DNA of 64,000 bases from Gorsachius magnificus (GCA_034008185.1 CM067087.1:49245590-49309589), one strand, 5' to 3'; shown: positions 11,451 to 59,368, counted from the stretch's first letter. Numbers and translations: made by a program. Notes: generated by a model from the letters alone, not told the origin.

Positions 11451-14400
11451 AAGGATTTGTGCGTTGACCTTTTCCTGTGCTGCCCTGGTTCTGTATTTCT
11501 TAGTGTGCCTTTGTGTAGAAGCTGCTATTTCTGTGTGATTGATTGTTGCAGAATTGTAGTGCTTCCCATGTTCGAAGTACTTTGCATATTTTAGGCAACC
11601 TTCTTAAAAGTGGCTATTGGTTTTTGAGATCTAAATTCTTATTTTATAAAATACGATGCCCCATAGTTGCCTCCGGATGGGTGTCTACAGTCAGGCTTCA
11701 GCTTTGGAAGTCTTGCCCACTCGCCATTTGTGCGCATCTGATGGGGGTAAGCAATTGCTGGAGCCCACAGGGGGAAAATGTTGGTTCTGAAATCAAAACG
11801 GTGTAGCTGGAACTTCCAGAGCACCTTCACTCCCTGTCCTTTAGAGGCTGCTTTGGGAATCACGGCGAAAGACCAAATGTTTTGGACCACAGCTACTGTC
11901 AGGCCTCAACTTCTCCTAGACCTCTTGGACCTTTATCACAATGCATTTTTTTAAGGAAAAAAATGAGAGAGCACTGAATGGCCTTGCAAAGTTTGGGAGC
12001 CACTAGCCTTGTCTTTGAGATTGAGGCTTGCTTCTTAGAACGTTAACTAAATTGCTTTCGTTATTAGAGTTGAAGACACATTTATTGCAAAGGCTCTGTT
12101 TTCGGTCATCTCTGGTGCAGATTGCTTTGCCATGTGTATGTGTGAATCTTGCCAGATGACTCTGCAGTCATTTTCCTCTCCTTTAGTGATTTCCTAATTC
12201 ATTTTTTATTACTGGCACATTTTCCCCTCTGCAACAGCATAGGCAGCCATTGTTTTTTGAAACCTGCCATTGCATCCTAGCAGTGTGGGCTGTGCAGTTA
12301 GAGGACATCGATTGCAGTTGGATATGGCTTCACCCCCTACAGATACGCAGTTTTTTGGTGAGCTGTTAATGACAGATAAAACTCATTAATTTTGCTTGAA
12401 CTGGCATTACTAGTCCTGCGATTTATTTTTTTTTTTCTTGGCCCAGAGCTCGACTGCCAAAATTACATGGATGTGTACGACTTTTTTTTAATCTTAACAA
12501 AATCACTGCTAAAGAAATGGAGCAAAAGTATCACTGGATCTATTCGTTACTGATAGTTTTCGTAATCCGCGTGTCTGAGTGTGAAAGGGAGCATCCTCAA
12601 GTAAAGCAACAAATGAGGAATGTATTACAGGCATTTGGATAAGAATTCTAATAAGCCTGTAGGGAAAATGTGAAGCTTGGAATTCTGTTGAAGACAGTCA
12701 TGAAAAAGTAGCTGTTGTGAAGCTTTAGGTCTGTTTTATCCTGTGATGTCCAAAATGGGTTATGCTTTGTAGGTGCTGTGACTTGGAGTGTAGGGGAGGA
12801 TATGAAAGCCAGTTCCCTAATTGATGCAAAGGTGGGGTATTTTAAAATTAAGCAGTGTTCCTAAATTTCTGGTAACATTCTTCACTGCTAATGGAAACCG
12901 GCCACGTCCTAACAGTTGAGGGCGCGGTGTTAGGAATCCCGACTGGGCTGCTCGGCCCGCTCTTCCTCTCCCACGGTATTGGCGCTACGGGAGCAGCGCG
13001 CGGCGGCGGCCGCCCGAGCAGAGAAGCTGGACGGGGAAGCGTGTTGCCAGTGAGTGAGGCCAGGTCAGCTCCAGTGCTGGGTTGCCAGATAAATAAGGAG
13101 AAGATGGACGGCTTTTTAAACTCTAAGCGGGGGTTTTCCCAAGTTAGTTCTGTGGGCATTTTGACAAAACAAGAACTGGAGCTGCATGTAACTGGGACTG
13201 TGTTCCAAGCCCAGTGGGACATCTCCAAACACGGTCCCAGGCATTGTTTTCACCTTTGCGAAAGGAGGGATCGTCGCCTCGGCGTTCCTCAGGCCTTCCT
13301 GGAGCGCTGGTTGTCAGGAAATAATGTGGTCTGGTTACAGGTCCTTCAGGAGGTTACAGCATGGCTTGCTACCAGGTATTTTAACAACTGTAGATACAGT
13401 AAGCGGGAAGAGGAAGTTGCATGAATAGTTCATGACTTTTAGTACGGTTTTATCTCTTTACTGCGGTGATATTTAAAAGAGGAGGAACAAATTGCACGGC
13501 ACTATGTAAACCACAGGGTGTTCCAGCTGATTCACTACTTCAGCTGTTAGAGCAGTGTTTCAGATTGCCGTGAGAGGCTGTTTGCTCCGTCACCCGAACC
13601 TTTGATACGGCAGATTCGGTTTGACTCCTGCCCAGTTCCCTGACTGAAAGAATTACTGCCTGACTGGTTTGAGTGCAAATTCACACAGACTTCTGAAAAT
13701 GTGCGTGGACTGTGAATAGATCATCTCAGCTGACAAAAAGTATTCCATGAAAAAAATCCAAAGCAAGGAAATCCATTTTCTCAAAACACCTTTAATCGAA
13801 AGATACCCTGGCAGCAGGGCAATGGCAGGCTCTCGGCTGCCTGCCGGGAAGGGCCGCAGGCCGTCGGTCACCTCCCTAGGAAAAAGGCTTCCCGAGACAG
13901 AGTTGTCTTCTGTTTATTGGTTTTATTAACCAGTGTGTGGTGTCCAGAGGGCTTTGGGGGAGCTCCTGTTTTCCTTAGCAGTTTCAGTGGGCTTTTTGGA
14001 AGGAGGAGGCGGCTCCCGTTGAGACTTGCTGCTTTGAAACCTCTGTCACTGGAGACTGCAGAAGTTCTTTTAGCAAACATAATTTTGCTTTTTCTCCTGT
14101 AAAAGCTGTGAATGATGACCAAGAAACACTGGGAGATCATGTTCAAGTATACTACCTATGCAAATAATGAGCGAAAATGGCTTGTCAGATGAGTTGTGAT
14201 TGCCCGTGCAGGTATTGCCAAGCTGGAAAGGGCGATTGACCTGTTGTGTGCGGGTCTCGTCACCAGTCCTCGCTGGCGGGGCTGGGCGTTCCTGCTGCCC
14301 CATGCTTTCTGCATCTCTTTGGCTTGCGGATCGGCACTATGCAGGATTCCTTCGCAGGGCAGAAATTTGGGCTACAGATCAGTTTTGTGTCGGGAGCGGG

Positions 14401-17400
14401 ATCTGTGACCTGCCCCACAGTTACAGAAAAGTTAAAGGCATTTCAGTTCTTGAACAATGAAGTTTAAGCTCTGTGCAGAATCCTCCTTGGAGAGATGCGT
14501 AACTAAAGCTTCTCTGGAAGCGCTGCTCGGTTGCAGCCTCGCTAGCTGATGATGTGGTGGCAGGGTTGTTGGGTAACTGCAAATGGTCTTTCACGGTCAC
14601 AGACATGAAACGTAGGAACCCCGGGTTCTGTTCCCAGCTCTGACGCTCATTTCTGGCTGTGCCTACGGCCAAGTCACCGAGGCTGGCAGGGACGTGTCCT
14701 TTCCCGACCGTATCTCTAACAGCATGAACAGGTTCTTGTCCCGGGCCTGCCTTGCTCGGGCAGTGCCGTCCCCACCGATCTGCCGCCTGCAGATCTCCGT
14801 GGTAGATTGCAACAAAGCAGAGGGAAATGGGTATAAACTGCAATGTTAAGCTGTTTCAGCTCCGCAGCTGCACCTGTGAGCTCGTGTGGCCCGAGGTTCT
14901 GATTTGGGAAACAGATTCCTGGCCTTTAGTCAGCCGAGTCCGCTGCAGCAGAGGTGTTCTCCTCTGGTGGGACCGCTCGTGCAGTTAGGCTTGAGTTGTC
15001 TGGAGGTCTCTACTCTTCATAATAAAAATGTTGCTAAACTCATCAGCCTTCAGGTGCTGAGGGGCTGGCCTAAAGGGGCATATAAACAGTCCGGGAAAGA
15101 TCCAGCGATGCCCTAGACACTGAAACTTTTCATTTCTCTTGCAATACCTTGCAGCGAGTGGCACGGAGATCAGCGTTTATCACCAGCAGAAGGGTTATCA
15201 GCCGCTTTCTTTGCTCCTTCTGTTTTTCCCTGCTTTACATCTGTTTGCTTTGGAGTGGAATTTTTTCGGGCGGTAGAGTATGACTTTCCACAGCGAGGCT
15301 GTCTGGCGATGTGCGAGTGCCAGACGCTTCTGAGATGGAAGAGAGCTGTGCTCCTACTCTTACTAATTAAGCACATTTCTTTTCTTGCTTGCAAAACACT
15401 TTTGTTGTGGCATCTTCTGGATTGAAATGATGTGTCACTAATGTCAGATATCGAAAATGCTTCTGCTACAAACGTTGTTGTCTTGTTAAATTTTGTGTCA
15501 GCGTTTAACAGGTATATTTTTTCATCTTACTGTCATGCTTGTGTTTCTTTTCTTGAAGTTTTATTTCTTTTAAGTTGTGAATAGTTGCTTTCGTTTTGCT
15601 TTTGGCATTGTCGGTATTCTTTCCAGTCCTTTCCCCTATCTACTTTTTGCCTCCCTGCTCCACTCTTATCTTCGAACAAGCTTTCGCACGGGAGCACGTG
15701 ACTAGAGCAGCCTTCCACTGCTTGTCATCTAAAGGTTGTTCTTCAAATCTCTTTGAACACCCCCCCCCCGCCCCCGCTTCCTTTCTTCCTCCTTTCTTTC
15801 TTCTGGACTTTTCTTTCTGAACAAGAATGTTTCTGTAGTAACGATGCCAAATACAGAAATTTGTATGTTTGAGAGGATTTTTAAATTATTCTTTTACTTT
15901 AATATGACGCCATCCTGAACGTGAACATACCTAATGCCCTGTGTTAGAGAACTTGACCAAGCAAGACTTTCCGTTAACTGGTAGTACCAGCCATTTCTGA
16001 TGCAGCTCATTGTGCTCGCCGTTCATCGCCCTCTGCAGTTAACCGGTGCAGAATTGTCCTCGTGGGAGCTCTGTAAGTGTCAGGTTGTTGTCGACACAGA
16101 TCAAGGTCTGAGCCTGGCTTCACAAGTGGAGCAATACAACGGCAAAGGTAGTTCCTCACCTCCGGTAGCGGAACTGGTAATGCCCTTTCCACCTGTTTCA
16201 TCAGTTGTCCCTTCTCTTGGCATCAGAGAACAAGGAGACTTTGTGCCTACAGTGCAAAGTTGGTTCTGAGATCAGGAACGTCTGGCGCTCGTGCTGAAAC
16301 TCACTGCTTCCTGCACCGTCGGTGATTCCCTATTGACCAACTGAACACTTCCAAACTCAACCTCGCTAGTTTGTTCCGTGTCTTAAAGCTTTTTGTTTCT
16401 TATGTTAGTAATTTTCTTAGCCTGTTATCTGAATTATTACTGTTTTACTGTCTTGCTTGTTGTCTTTTGCCTTCACCTGCTTCTTCAGGTCAGGACGTTA
16501 GAGCTAGGAAGGGTTCTGGTGAGTCATGTAGCCCCAGGAAAGGCTTAATTAAAGCTAGACTTGAATGACCTAGATACAAGCCCTTGTGTTACAGAGACAT
16601 TGAAACCTTCCCATATGACTTAGTTTGGTTTTTAATTATTCCTTTCCATTAGAAAGGAATTTTTGTTTGTTTTTCCAATATCCGAACTAAGTTTTCCTAG
16701 CTGCAACTTAAGCCTGCTTCTGTTCTTCATTGTCCTTCAGATTACCCCTGGTCTTGGTGGAACAGTCTTCTGGGTATGGGAAGATGTGCAGGTATATCCT
16801 GAGTTTCCTCTTCTCTAGGCAAATGACCCCAATTTGTTTGCTCTTTGCTTCTCAGATTCTTTAGCCTTGCATTAAATGTCACGTTTGCAGGATCTCTTGT
16901 GGCTCATCTTCCCTGGATGCTCTCCAGTTGGTTTGCAGTGCTTTGGCTGTGGCTCCCGCTCCACCCTAGTGCTGAAGGCCCTCTTCTCAGTGGGGTGACG
17001 TTACCGACTCACATTCAGCCTCTGGTCTTTTTCTGCAGAACTCCTCTACAGGCGTTTATTCTCTTTTTGCAGATACAGTTAATTGTGTCTAACTGCTGTA
17101 TCCTTTAGTCTTCTGTTGGCCATCTGGCTGGTCAAGGTGTCTTTGAATTCCTTCGTGTCGCTTGGTGTTCTTGCAGTCCCGAGGTGGTGTCGTCTGCAGG
17201 TTCCACACCTGTATTCCCCTTCCCCTCGCAGAGGCAGTTGATGACAGTACTGACCATTAGGCCTGGAACAGGGCTCTGGTTCAAGGCGCCTCGCTCAGAT
17301 CTCCTGTTTTGGCAGGAAACTATCGATAAGTATTCTGAGTGTCCTTTTTGTTGTGGGTTTGCTTTCAGTGTTGCTGCCATTCATGGATGAGTTGGTGGTA

Positions 17401-17958
17401 ATGGCAGGAAATCCCATTTGAGGTTAGACAAAACATTACTTCGAGGAGATGGAACTTGTGTAGGGAAATGCTCTTTGTCTAGGGAACATGCTTTTGTTTT
17501 TAAGCTGGTGCAGGTCTTTTCAAATGCAGTTACCACCGCGTAGGAGTCGGGCTGGTTTGGTTTGCCCTTTTACTTTTCTCATAGTCTGCTCTGTTAGGGT
17601 CACCGTGAGCCCAGCTGTGAAGGGCTGTAATTCATGTATGTGTTCTTCTCATTTCTGTTCCACGGGGCTTCAAGGCTGCATGATAGCGAGTACTTTCTAT
17701 TCATTCTGAGATTAGGATTTTTTTCTTTCATTTTCCAGAACGAGCACCTCAAAACTGAGACCCCCCCCCCCCCCATTTTTGGGATTCTCGGACAGCAGAC
17801 TTTAATTTAACATTACTTTTGTTTCACATTCAAAAGCTGCTAGTCTAAAACTGCTGCTTGATGTCTGAGTATCATTTTTTGGCCCAAAGATCACCATTTT
17901 CAAAACTACGGTTAATAAAACAGTCTTTCTTGATCGTCTTTTTTATTTTGTGTTTTAG

Positions 17959-52511
<34,553 letters not shown>

Positions 52512-53239
52512 GTAACGTTATGCTTTTGTACCAACTTTGCAGATAAAAGAACGCGTTTTTTAAAATCCGTCTTGTAAACTAATTACTTTCCTGTGATATT
52601 TAATTGTCCCCTTACATTGCTGGCATGTTTAATGCATAAAAGTGTTCTCATTTCAAAAGATAATTGTTATTTTAAAATTACAAAAACGAGGACGCCATTT
52701 TACAAGGAAATAACATTAATTTTTAAGTAGTTGCTATTAACAATAGTGGAATTACTTATAAAGGGGTCAGTCAGTCCTTTGCATCTCAGCTTGCAACTGT
52801 ATGATCAAAATAGATATTTTTGTACTTCATTAAACGTTACTTCAGTAGGACTAGTTTTAATTAGTATTTTTTAAATCTTGATCATATCATATGCCACGTA
52901 TTTGATTGATTATGTAAATATAATTACCCATGTGGCATGTTCATAAATTCATAAGAGGTCTAAAAATACGCTGTGGTAATAGAATCTCGCTTTTGCTGGA
53001 CACAGGCTACAAAACCTCCTTGAAATCACTCTGTTGAAATGAGGCTGTCTTTTAGGGAAACACCTCATCGATGTTTGAGTGTTTTCTTCTCTCTCATGGC
53101 AGTTTGGAGAGGTCGTCCTGACCCAGTGTTCTAATAGCTGCTGCCTCAGTTTTCAGTTCGCAGCATTTTATCTCCTTACACTTTTTCTGCTAAACTGAAA
53201 AGCTGCCTGTTAACAATTTTTTTGTTTTGTTCACGGTCA

Positions 53240-53600
53240 GGTTTGTGATCGAGCTCATTTTCTCACTGATAAGTGTATTGGACTTGCCTCTCATCTCAAA
53301 AAGGTTATTTTCCAGTCCTTTAACCATTCTTGTATTTCTCCTGTAATCTTCACCATTCCTCAACCTCATCCTGAAGTTTGGATTTCACCAGTGGACACGG
53401 TATTCCAGCACAGCATACATCAGTGCCAAGTACTGGAAATAATGAATCCCCCAGCCATATCCACTTTGTAAAACAATATACATTGATAACCCATTACCTT
53501 TGCATCTTCCCTCATCTGCAAGTGATTGTGCTGGCTTCTTCCAGGCCGTTGATGAGAGGTCAGATAGCATAGAGCCAAAAAAAAGTGAGAGTTGACAAAG
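53240..53600 (-). mobile_element. Old, degraded CR1 relic
   Basis: The stretch GGACACGGTATTCCAGCACA followed by ATCAGTGCCAAGTACTGG matches, with many changes, the reverse complement of the central CR1 ORF2 region. There is no long open frame and the ends are indistinct, so the copy is old. Confidence 0.6.
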
Positions 53601-54534
53601 ATATCCCATATTCAGTTATGCTGTGAAACGTGTGAGCGGTGTTTAGTCCTTGGTGTGCCACACTGATTTTGTGGCGTCCTGGTCGCTTAGTGCAGGTTCT
53701 GTGCCGGGCAGAACTCCTGGCTGCGTTACATCAATACTGTTACCTTTTGCACCTAACCTTCGGGTTACTTTGATGTAAGTGCACGCCGATTTACTTAAAT
53801 TATATTGCCCTGCTAATTTGCATGTTAAAAAAACCCACGTGAAACATTCTTTTAATTTGCCTAGGATCCACGTCATGCTGGCAACCTATTGCTGGTCAGA
53901 ATATCCCATTAGTCCCTCTTCAGAACTGGAACAGTAGCTGCTTTTTCCAGTCTTGGAAATTAGCTAAAAGCCAAGGTAAATAGCCACTCACTTTCAGAAG
54001 GCTGTTCAGCTAGACCTGATTGTGTGTTACTGTAGTCTTGGATTAAGAGTCTTGACTTAGGAGAAATTCTATAGGTAATGATGGCTACTTACCACTTTCT
54101 TTTTTCCTTCAAAAACTCGTGACAGTGTTTATTGAACACTTGTCTTTCCTTCCTTCCTGTACATTAGCTGTTTCTATTTGGCAGCGTGTAGGTATGGTGG
54201 TTGAGGCTTCTCACGTTGCTAAAGTGCTTGAATTAAAAATCAAAAAGCCCACATCTCTTTTCCCTAGCCTTGTCCATGTTCTTCCTGTTGCACACTCTTG
54301 CTTTCTGAATCAATTGGAAAGAATTTCAGGGTTTGCTTCCATTGCAGGTGTGGTGCCAAGGACACAGTCAGACTTCTTATTTTTAAGAATTAATCTTGAT
54401 GAGAGTCTAACACCTTCCGTGTGGCTATAGCTTGATTCATAGCCGTGGGGTCTTTGCTTTGTCCATCTCTCTGTCATCTTTTTTTTTTCCTTATGCTCAT
54501 TCTACGTTGTCATTTGACAGTGTCAGCATTAGAA

Positions 54535-55645
54535 TCACAGAATCGTTTGGGTTGGCAAAGCCCTTGAAGCTCCCCCAGCCCAACCGTTCCCCTACCCCTG
54601 CCATCCCACCCCCAAACCTTGGCCCTCAGCACCGCCTCTGCCCGGCTGTTAAATCCCCCCAGGGCTGGGGACTCGACCCCTTCCCTGGGCAGCCCCTTCC
54701 AGCCCCTGACAGCCCTTTGGGGAAGGAATTGTTCCCCAGGGCCAACCTCACCCTGCCCTGGCACAACTTGAGGCCGGTGCCCCTCGTCCCATCGCCCCTT
54801 CCCTGGGAGCAGAGCCCGACCCCCCCGGCTCCCCCCTCCTCTCAGGCAGTTGTAGGGAGCCATGAGGGCTCCCCTCAGCCTCCTCTGCTCCAGGCTGAAC
54901 CCCCCCAGCTCCCCCAGCCGCTCCCCAGCAGCCTGGGGCTCCAGACCCCTCCCCAGCTCCGGACCGCTCCAGCCCCCCCAGGGCCTTCGGGGAGGGAGGG
55001 GCCCAACCCTGACCCCAGCATTCGAGGGGCGGCCCCCCCAGGCCCAGCACAGGGGCAGGCCCCCCGCTCCTCTGGCCACCCACTCCCGATACAAGGCAGG
55101 ATGCCGCTGGCCCTCTTGGCCACCTGGGCACCCTGATGGCTCCTCTCCAGCCCCCTCTCCACCAACCCCCCCAGGGCCTTTTCCGCCGGGCAGCTTTCCA
55201 GCCCCTCTGCCCCACACCTGGAGCGCTGCCTGGGGTTGTGGTGACCCCAGGGCAGGACCCGGCCCTTGGCCTTGTTGACCCTCACCCAACTGGGCTGGGC
55301 CCATGGCTCCAGCCTGGCCAGGTCCCTCTGCAGAGCCCCCTTCCCCCCCAGCAGATCACACTCCCGCCCAGCTCGGTGCTATCTGCAAACTGACAGGGTG
55401 CAACTCAATCCCCTTGTCCAGGTTGTTGATAGAGATGTTAAACAAAGCTGGCCCCAACACTGAGCCCTGGGGGACACCGCTTGTGACCGGCCGCCAGCTG
55501 GATTTAACTGCATTCACCACAACTCTTTGGGCCCGGCCATCCTGCCAGTTTTTTAGTTTTTTACCAAGTGAAAAGTACACCCATCCAAGCCATGAGCAGC
55601 CATTAGGGCCTGTGCTTCCCAAAATACAAAATACTGTCTTTTTGT
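54535..55645 (-). mobile_element. CR1 LINE fragment with reverse-transcriptase motifs
   Basis: The minus strand carries CR1 ORF2 pieces in order: a reverse-transcriptase core ([20 protein letters not shown], minus strand of 55356-55622), then Gly/Pro-rich degraded coding DNA, and the C-terminal blocks ELGGFSLEQRRLRGAL and LPREGVESPAL. The 3' tail (AGAATCACAGAATCGTTTGG) lies at 54531. Frameshifts and a lost catalytic ADD motif make it inactive. It is about 1.1 kb, 5'-truncated, and antisense to ATP11B. Confidence 0.93.
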
Positions 55646-57322
55646 GAAGACCCCTAATGCCTGATACTGCAAAGGTGAGGGATCTAAAACCTGATGTGAC
55701 CAGAAATGCTTCAGCAGCCGTTCAGTGGTTTCTGTGTGTGTCTGATAATGAAATCATACTTAAAAATGCATTTGCGAAGGCAGGCGCCTGTGCGTTGGGT
55801 TCCTGAGGTGTGATGAGTTGAGGATTTCCCGCTCTTTAAGGGCACGGTCAGCCCCGCTCAGTTGCCTTGGCTGCTCCGTGGTGAGGGTGCGCAGGTGTCC
55901 ACCTTAGCACGTGTGTTGTCAAGAAGTGACAGAATGCTTCTTTCATGATTATACCTCATTGGATTTGTTTAAAATTTGTAGTAAATATTTTGCTTTCCAT
56001 TTCGAAGCAGGGGAGAGGACTCTGACTTTCAGATAGAATAAGCCTGGAGAATGTCTTTGTCCGAAAAGCTAAGGAATTTTCTGTGGAAGTCATTCAAAGA
56101 GTGAATATGAAACTCTGTATATTGCCCTTTGAAATGCATTTTTGTAGTGTAGGTGCACCCTCTGTATAACTGAATATTTTTAATTACTCATTTTTAATTG
56201 TAGGACTAAGTATATCTGCATATTGAGGGGAAGAAAAAGTTTAGTTTATAGTTACTAAGTTTTTACCAGGGCAGGGTAAATTGTCACACGAACTAGTCAC
56301 TAATTTTTTAAATCACAGCTACTTATTTGTTTTGGTCCCGCATCATTTAAATTCTAAAATATTCCCAGGAGCAATGAGCAACACGGAGGTGTCTCAGCTG
56401 AAAAACACTTGCCCCTGCTGCTTTGGTCTTTCAGAAACTACAAGCACATTAGATGTGCAAGTTACCCGGCCGAGTGCTCTGAATTCACTGGATCTGTAGG
56501 CCTTACTTTACTGAGTCTATGAGCAACTTGATTTCATATCTTTATTTAGCATAAGGTCATAGCACCACAGTCAGTCTGTCTCCCATCAGTTGGATGCTAC
56601 ATGTAGCTAATTTATTCATAAGAGCATGAAGAAATTTAACTGGTGTGAGAGAGAAACACTTGAGAAATTCTGCTAAAGATAAACTTTTAAATGTCAATAT
56701 TGTTCTGTGTCACAACAACTTAAAAAAAAAAATAAATGTCTGTCCTGTTCTGGGAAGTCAGTGCGTTAAAACTGACAGGCAAGCATGAGCTGACTTGCCC
56801 AGAGGGTTTTTTTTTTTTTTTTTTTTTTTTTTCCCCCCCTGTGTTCTAAGTCTCTTTTGCTGACCTTAGAGAAAATCTATCTTACTATGTTTGGCTTTGG
56901 TCTGTTGCCCTGAAGGAGCTTCGGGGTAACTTCTGGCTATAAGTCTGCTACAGAATCACATAGGAAGAAGTGGACAGTAAGGTAAATCTGAGTGAAAATA
57001 TAAATCTTCAGGTAAATGTAAATCACAGCACTACTGAGGGCAGAAGGTAATGCTGAGTAAAGATGTCTGGTAAAGTATAGCTGTAAAAGTGTACAGGCCT
57101 TTTTTTGCAGTACGACACTTAAGGTACATGTAAGAATGGTCCTACCAAACAATAACTGGCTGTGATGATCCCAAGAGCTGCCCTGAAGGTACCAGGCTTG
57201 TGTTCTGTATATGATGTGTATTCCACTTGAATAACAATGTCTTGTCCTGTGTCTTTCTCTGAGAAAATGACTGCTGCTACTTACTGACATGTGTGTTCCA
57301 TCCCTTCTCTGTCCAATTGTAG

Positions 57323-57412
57323 ATGTACTCCAGCAGAGTTGCTTTAAGTGACGAGTTCATCGCACTGCAGCCATTGTCCAGGGCAAGGAATCAGCTGAGC
57401 AAAATTAGGTAG
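57323..57412 (+). CDS. ATP11B: Candidate ATP11B C-terminal exon A
   Basis: After acceptor aattgtag a phase-0 frame codes MYSSRVALSDEFIALQPLSR then ARNQLSKIR and reaches TAG at 57410-57412. Joined to exon 28 it would give a basic cytosolic tail of 29 residues. A GT at 57409 (gtagag) could instead be a donor leaving two bases for a further exon at 59127 or 59136. The sequence looks coding and resembles tails of class 6 P4-ATPases, but I cannot confirm the match from memory. Confidence 0.6.
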   Translation: MYSSRVALSDEFIALQPLSRARNQLSKIR

Positions 57413-59126
57413 AGTAGGAGGGACAGTTCCTCATCAACCCTTGTGCATGCTGGAGGTGAACTAAACAGTGCTGAGAGAGATGGAAGAGGCATGAATATTA
57501 GTTGGTTGAGAGGGCAATACCTGTAGCGCAGATACTTTGGTTATCTCCTGGCTTTGCTCTGTGGTTTTGAGCCAAATGCTTCCCCTACGTAGCATGTATT
57601 GGACGTGCTTTTTCTAGGAAACACCATCCCTAGCATGACGCTCAATTTTCAGAATACAGATCTAGCTCTTCTTGCATCCATTTTTAAATAACCACAGTTA
57701 CCAGCATGGTTATGATGCTTTTACTTTCTTTATGATCAAAATTAACAGTGCTTTCTGCATGTTGGATAATTTCAGCTTCATAAGGCTGTGACAGGAAGGT
57801 CCATATATTTCAGGAAGCAATTTCTTGCAAGTTGTTTGCCCATTTTAATTTGCTTTCACTTGTGTTGAAGGGGCAGAAAATGTTTTAAGTTTGGGTGCTT
57901 ACATACATTCGTGCAGCTGAGGCTTTTTGTGTTTGTTTTGTGCATCTATGAAGTGAGTGTTGTTTGTTTTCAATGTGTGTGGATACGTATCCTAAAGGCA
58001 TTTGGCTACAAAGTCCTAGAAAACTATGCAAAAAAAGATCAACACGTGCACGTGTCTGTGTAGGTGAACCACTATGATTCTGGAACTCCAGTGCACTGAG
58101 TTCAGTACCTGAAATGCTATCAGGTGCTGATTCTCATTTGTACCACTAAAACATTCATATGCACAAATAATGTCTCACCTGGTTTGATGTCTTATCCCGC
58201 CCTTACCTACTTCCATATTCTATAGCAAAAATTAATGCAAAGAACCCATCCCTTTTAAATATTTTTTAAGGTGACTGTGTTGTTCAAAAACATGTGAATA
58301 GGTGCTAGGATTGCCAAGCAACCTACATTTCTGGGACCTAATTGCCGTTTGTTTAACCGAGGGACAGCAGGAGGCGGGAAGCTGACGTTGGAAACGATGA
58401 GCAGAGAATTTTTAGTAGTGAATTGAACCAGATCATACAAGTCCTCTCGGGGGGAGAGCAGCGTTGTGTTTTCTCCGAGTGTGCTACACCTTTGCTAGGC
58501 CCAGCTTGGAACGGCGTCGTGCTTAGCTGTTAGCTGTCCCCTGGGAAGCACGCCGTTCCGCACGCCCTGGAGGCAGTGGTGGGGTGGGTTTGGTTTAAGT
58601 TCAGCACTTATGGGCTTTAAAACAGGCAAACTGCAATATACCTCTTGAATGTTAGTGAACTTTGCAACATACTGGGGCAATTCCTCTGCAAAAGCTTCTG
58701 CAAGTTAGCCTTTAAAATTCTTAATCAGCGTGATGTAAATAAGCTACCTTTTTAAACTCTGGATAAACGTATTTCCAGTAGCCCTGTTCTCTCACCAAGT
58801 TATTAAAGTGAATTGCGTGGTGCATCATGTCTACACCAAAGGCCTTATAACAACGATTCTGTTAAACTTCCCAAACTAACCGCGTTTTGAGGATTATGCA
58901 GCTGGATGGCAGAAGAAGAATAAAGCTGTCTCAGAATGCAGCACTGCAGTTATTAAAATAGTGAAATCAGGAGAATGCTTGCTAATTCCAGGGGATTTAG
59001 CCTAACTAACCTACCTCTAACTAAGGGGATTTCCTTCATACTAGGGGAGGGGTTGGAAAAGATGGGAGAGCGTTTTGTCTGCAAGTAACAAATGATCGTG
59101 GAAATCCAATTCTCTTTATGTCACAG
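57413..59126 (+). other. Unassigned DNA 3' of candidate tail A
   Basis: About 1.7 kb of unique DNA, either 3' UTR of the transcript ending at 57412 or intron. An AATAAA occurs near 58918. No element is recognised. Confidence 0.45.
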
Positions 59127-59368
59127 TTTTTACAGTTGCGTGTCTAATAGCGAGCTACCTGGAATACAAGCACCGAGTGCCCCGTGCTGTGCAGTTTAAG
59201 TCTAAAGTGCAACAGGAAAGAAGCAAGGGTTCGGGTTCCTCCAGTTCTTTATTTGAGTCTTTGGACGAAGTTTGGAAGCTGTGCTGTGGATCCTTGCCCA
59301 AAACAGCAAAAAGGGGAATCGGTTCAGAGACGGAAACTGCTCACTCCACTCTGCTAAAGAAGAGCTAA
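59127..59368 (+). other. Possible terminal exon B, two competing frames
   Basis: Two acceptors nine bases apart (tcacag ending at 59126 and ttacag ending at 59135) lead into the same block. Following candidate exon 57323 in phase, the frame gives SFYSCVSNSELPGIQAPSAP then CCAV and a stop at about 59198. A second frame runs open to TAA at 59366-59368: VACLIASYLEYKHRVPRAVQ, then a Ser/Lys-rich tail ending HSTLLKKS. The second would need a one-base preceding phase, which no exon found here supplies. Both remain unproven. Confidence 0.35.

Larger units (their letters stand above)
4027..17958 (+). other. Intron 1 (about 13.9 kb)
   Basis: This is unique DNA between the CpG island and exon 2. It contains the solo LTR at 7930-8476, poly-C runs at 8719-8734 and 17761-17774, a 26-bp imperfect tandem repeat at 11398-11450, and a CpG-rich patch at 12890-13030 inside a 177-codon open frame. 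The segment near 7620-7660 resembles a CR1 scrap (CATCTAGTCCAG), and 16480-17390 may be an old LINE remnant. I could not prove either of these. Confidence 0.7.
52512..57322 (+). other. DNA after exon 28 (intron 28)
   Basis: About 4.8 kb containing an old CR1 relic at 53240-53600 and a longer CR1 copy at 54535-55645. Outside these I see no exon. The human-type ATP11B tail that follows STEKAQ in my memory was not found. Confidence 0.6.

Noticed and set aside
16480..17390. Possible ancient LINE remnant in intron 1
   Set aside because: Some phrases recall CR1-like DNA, but no conserved motif or end could be placed, so I did not list it as an element.
54432..55304. Overlapping open frames of 234 and 264 codons
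   Set aside because: Both lie over a CR1 fragment; the minus-strand one holds degraded CR1 ORF2 and the plus-strand one is its shadow.
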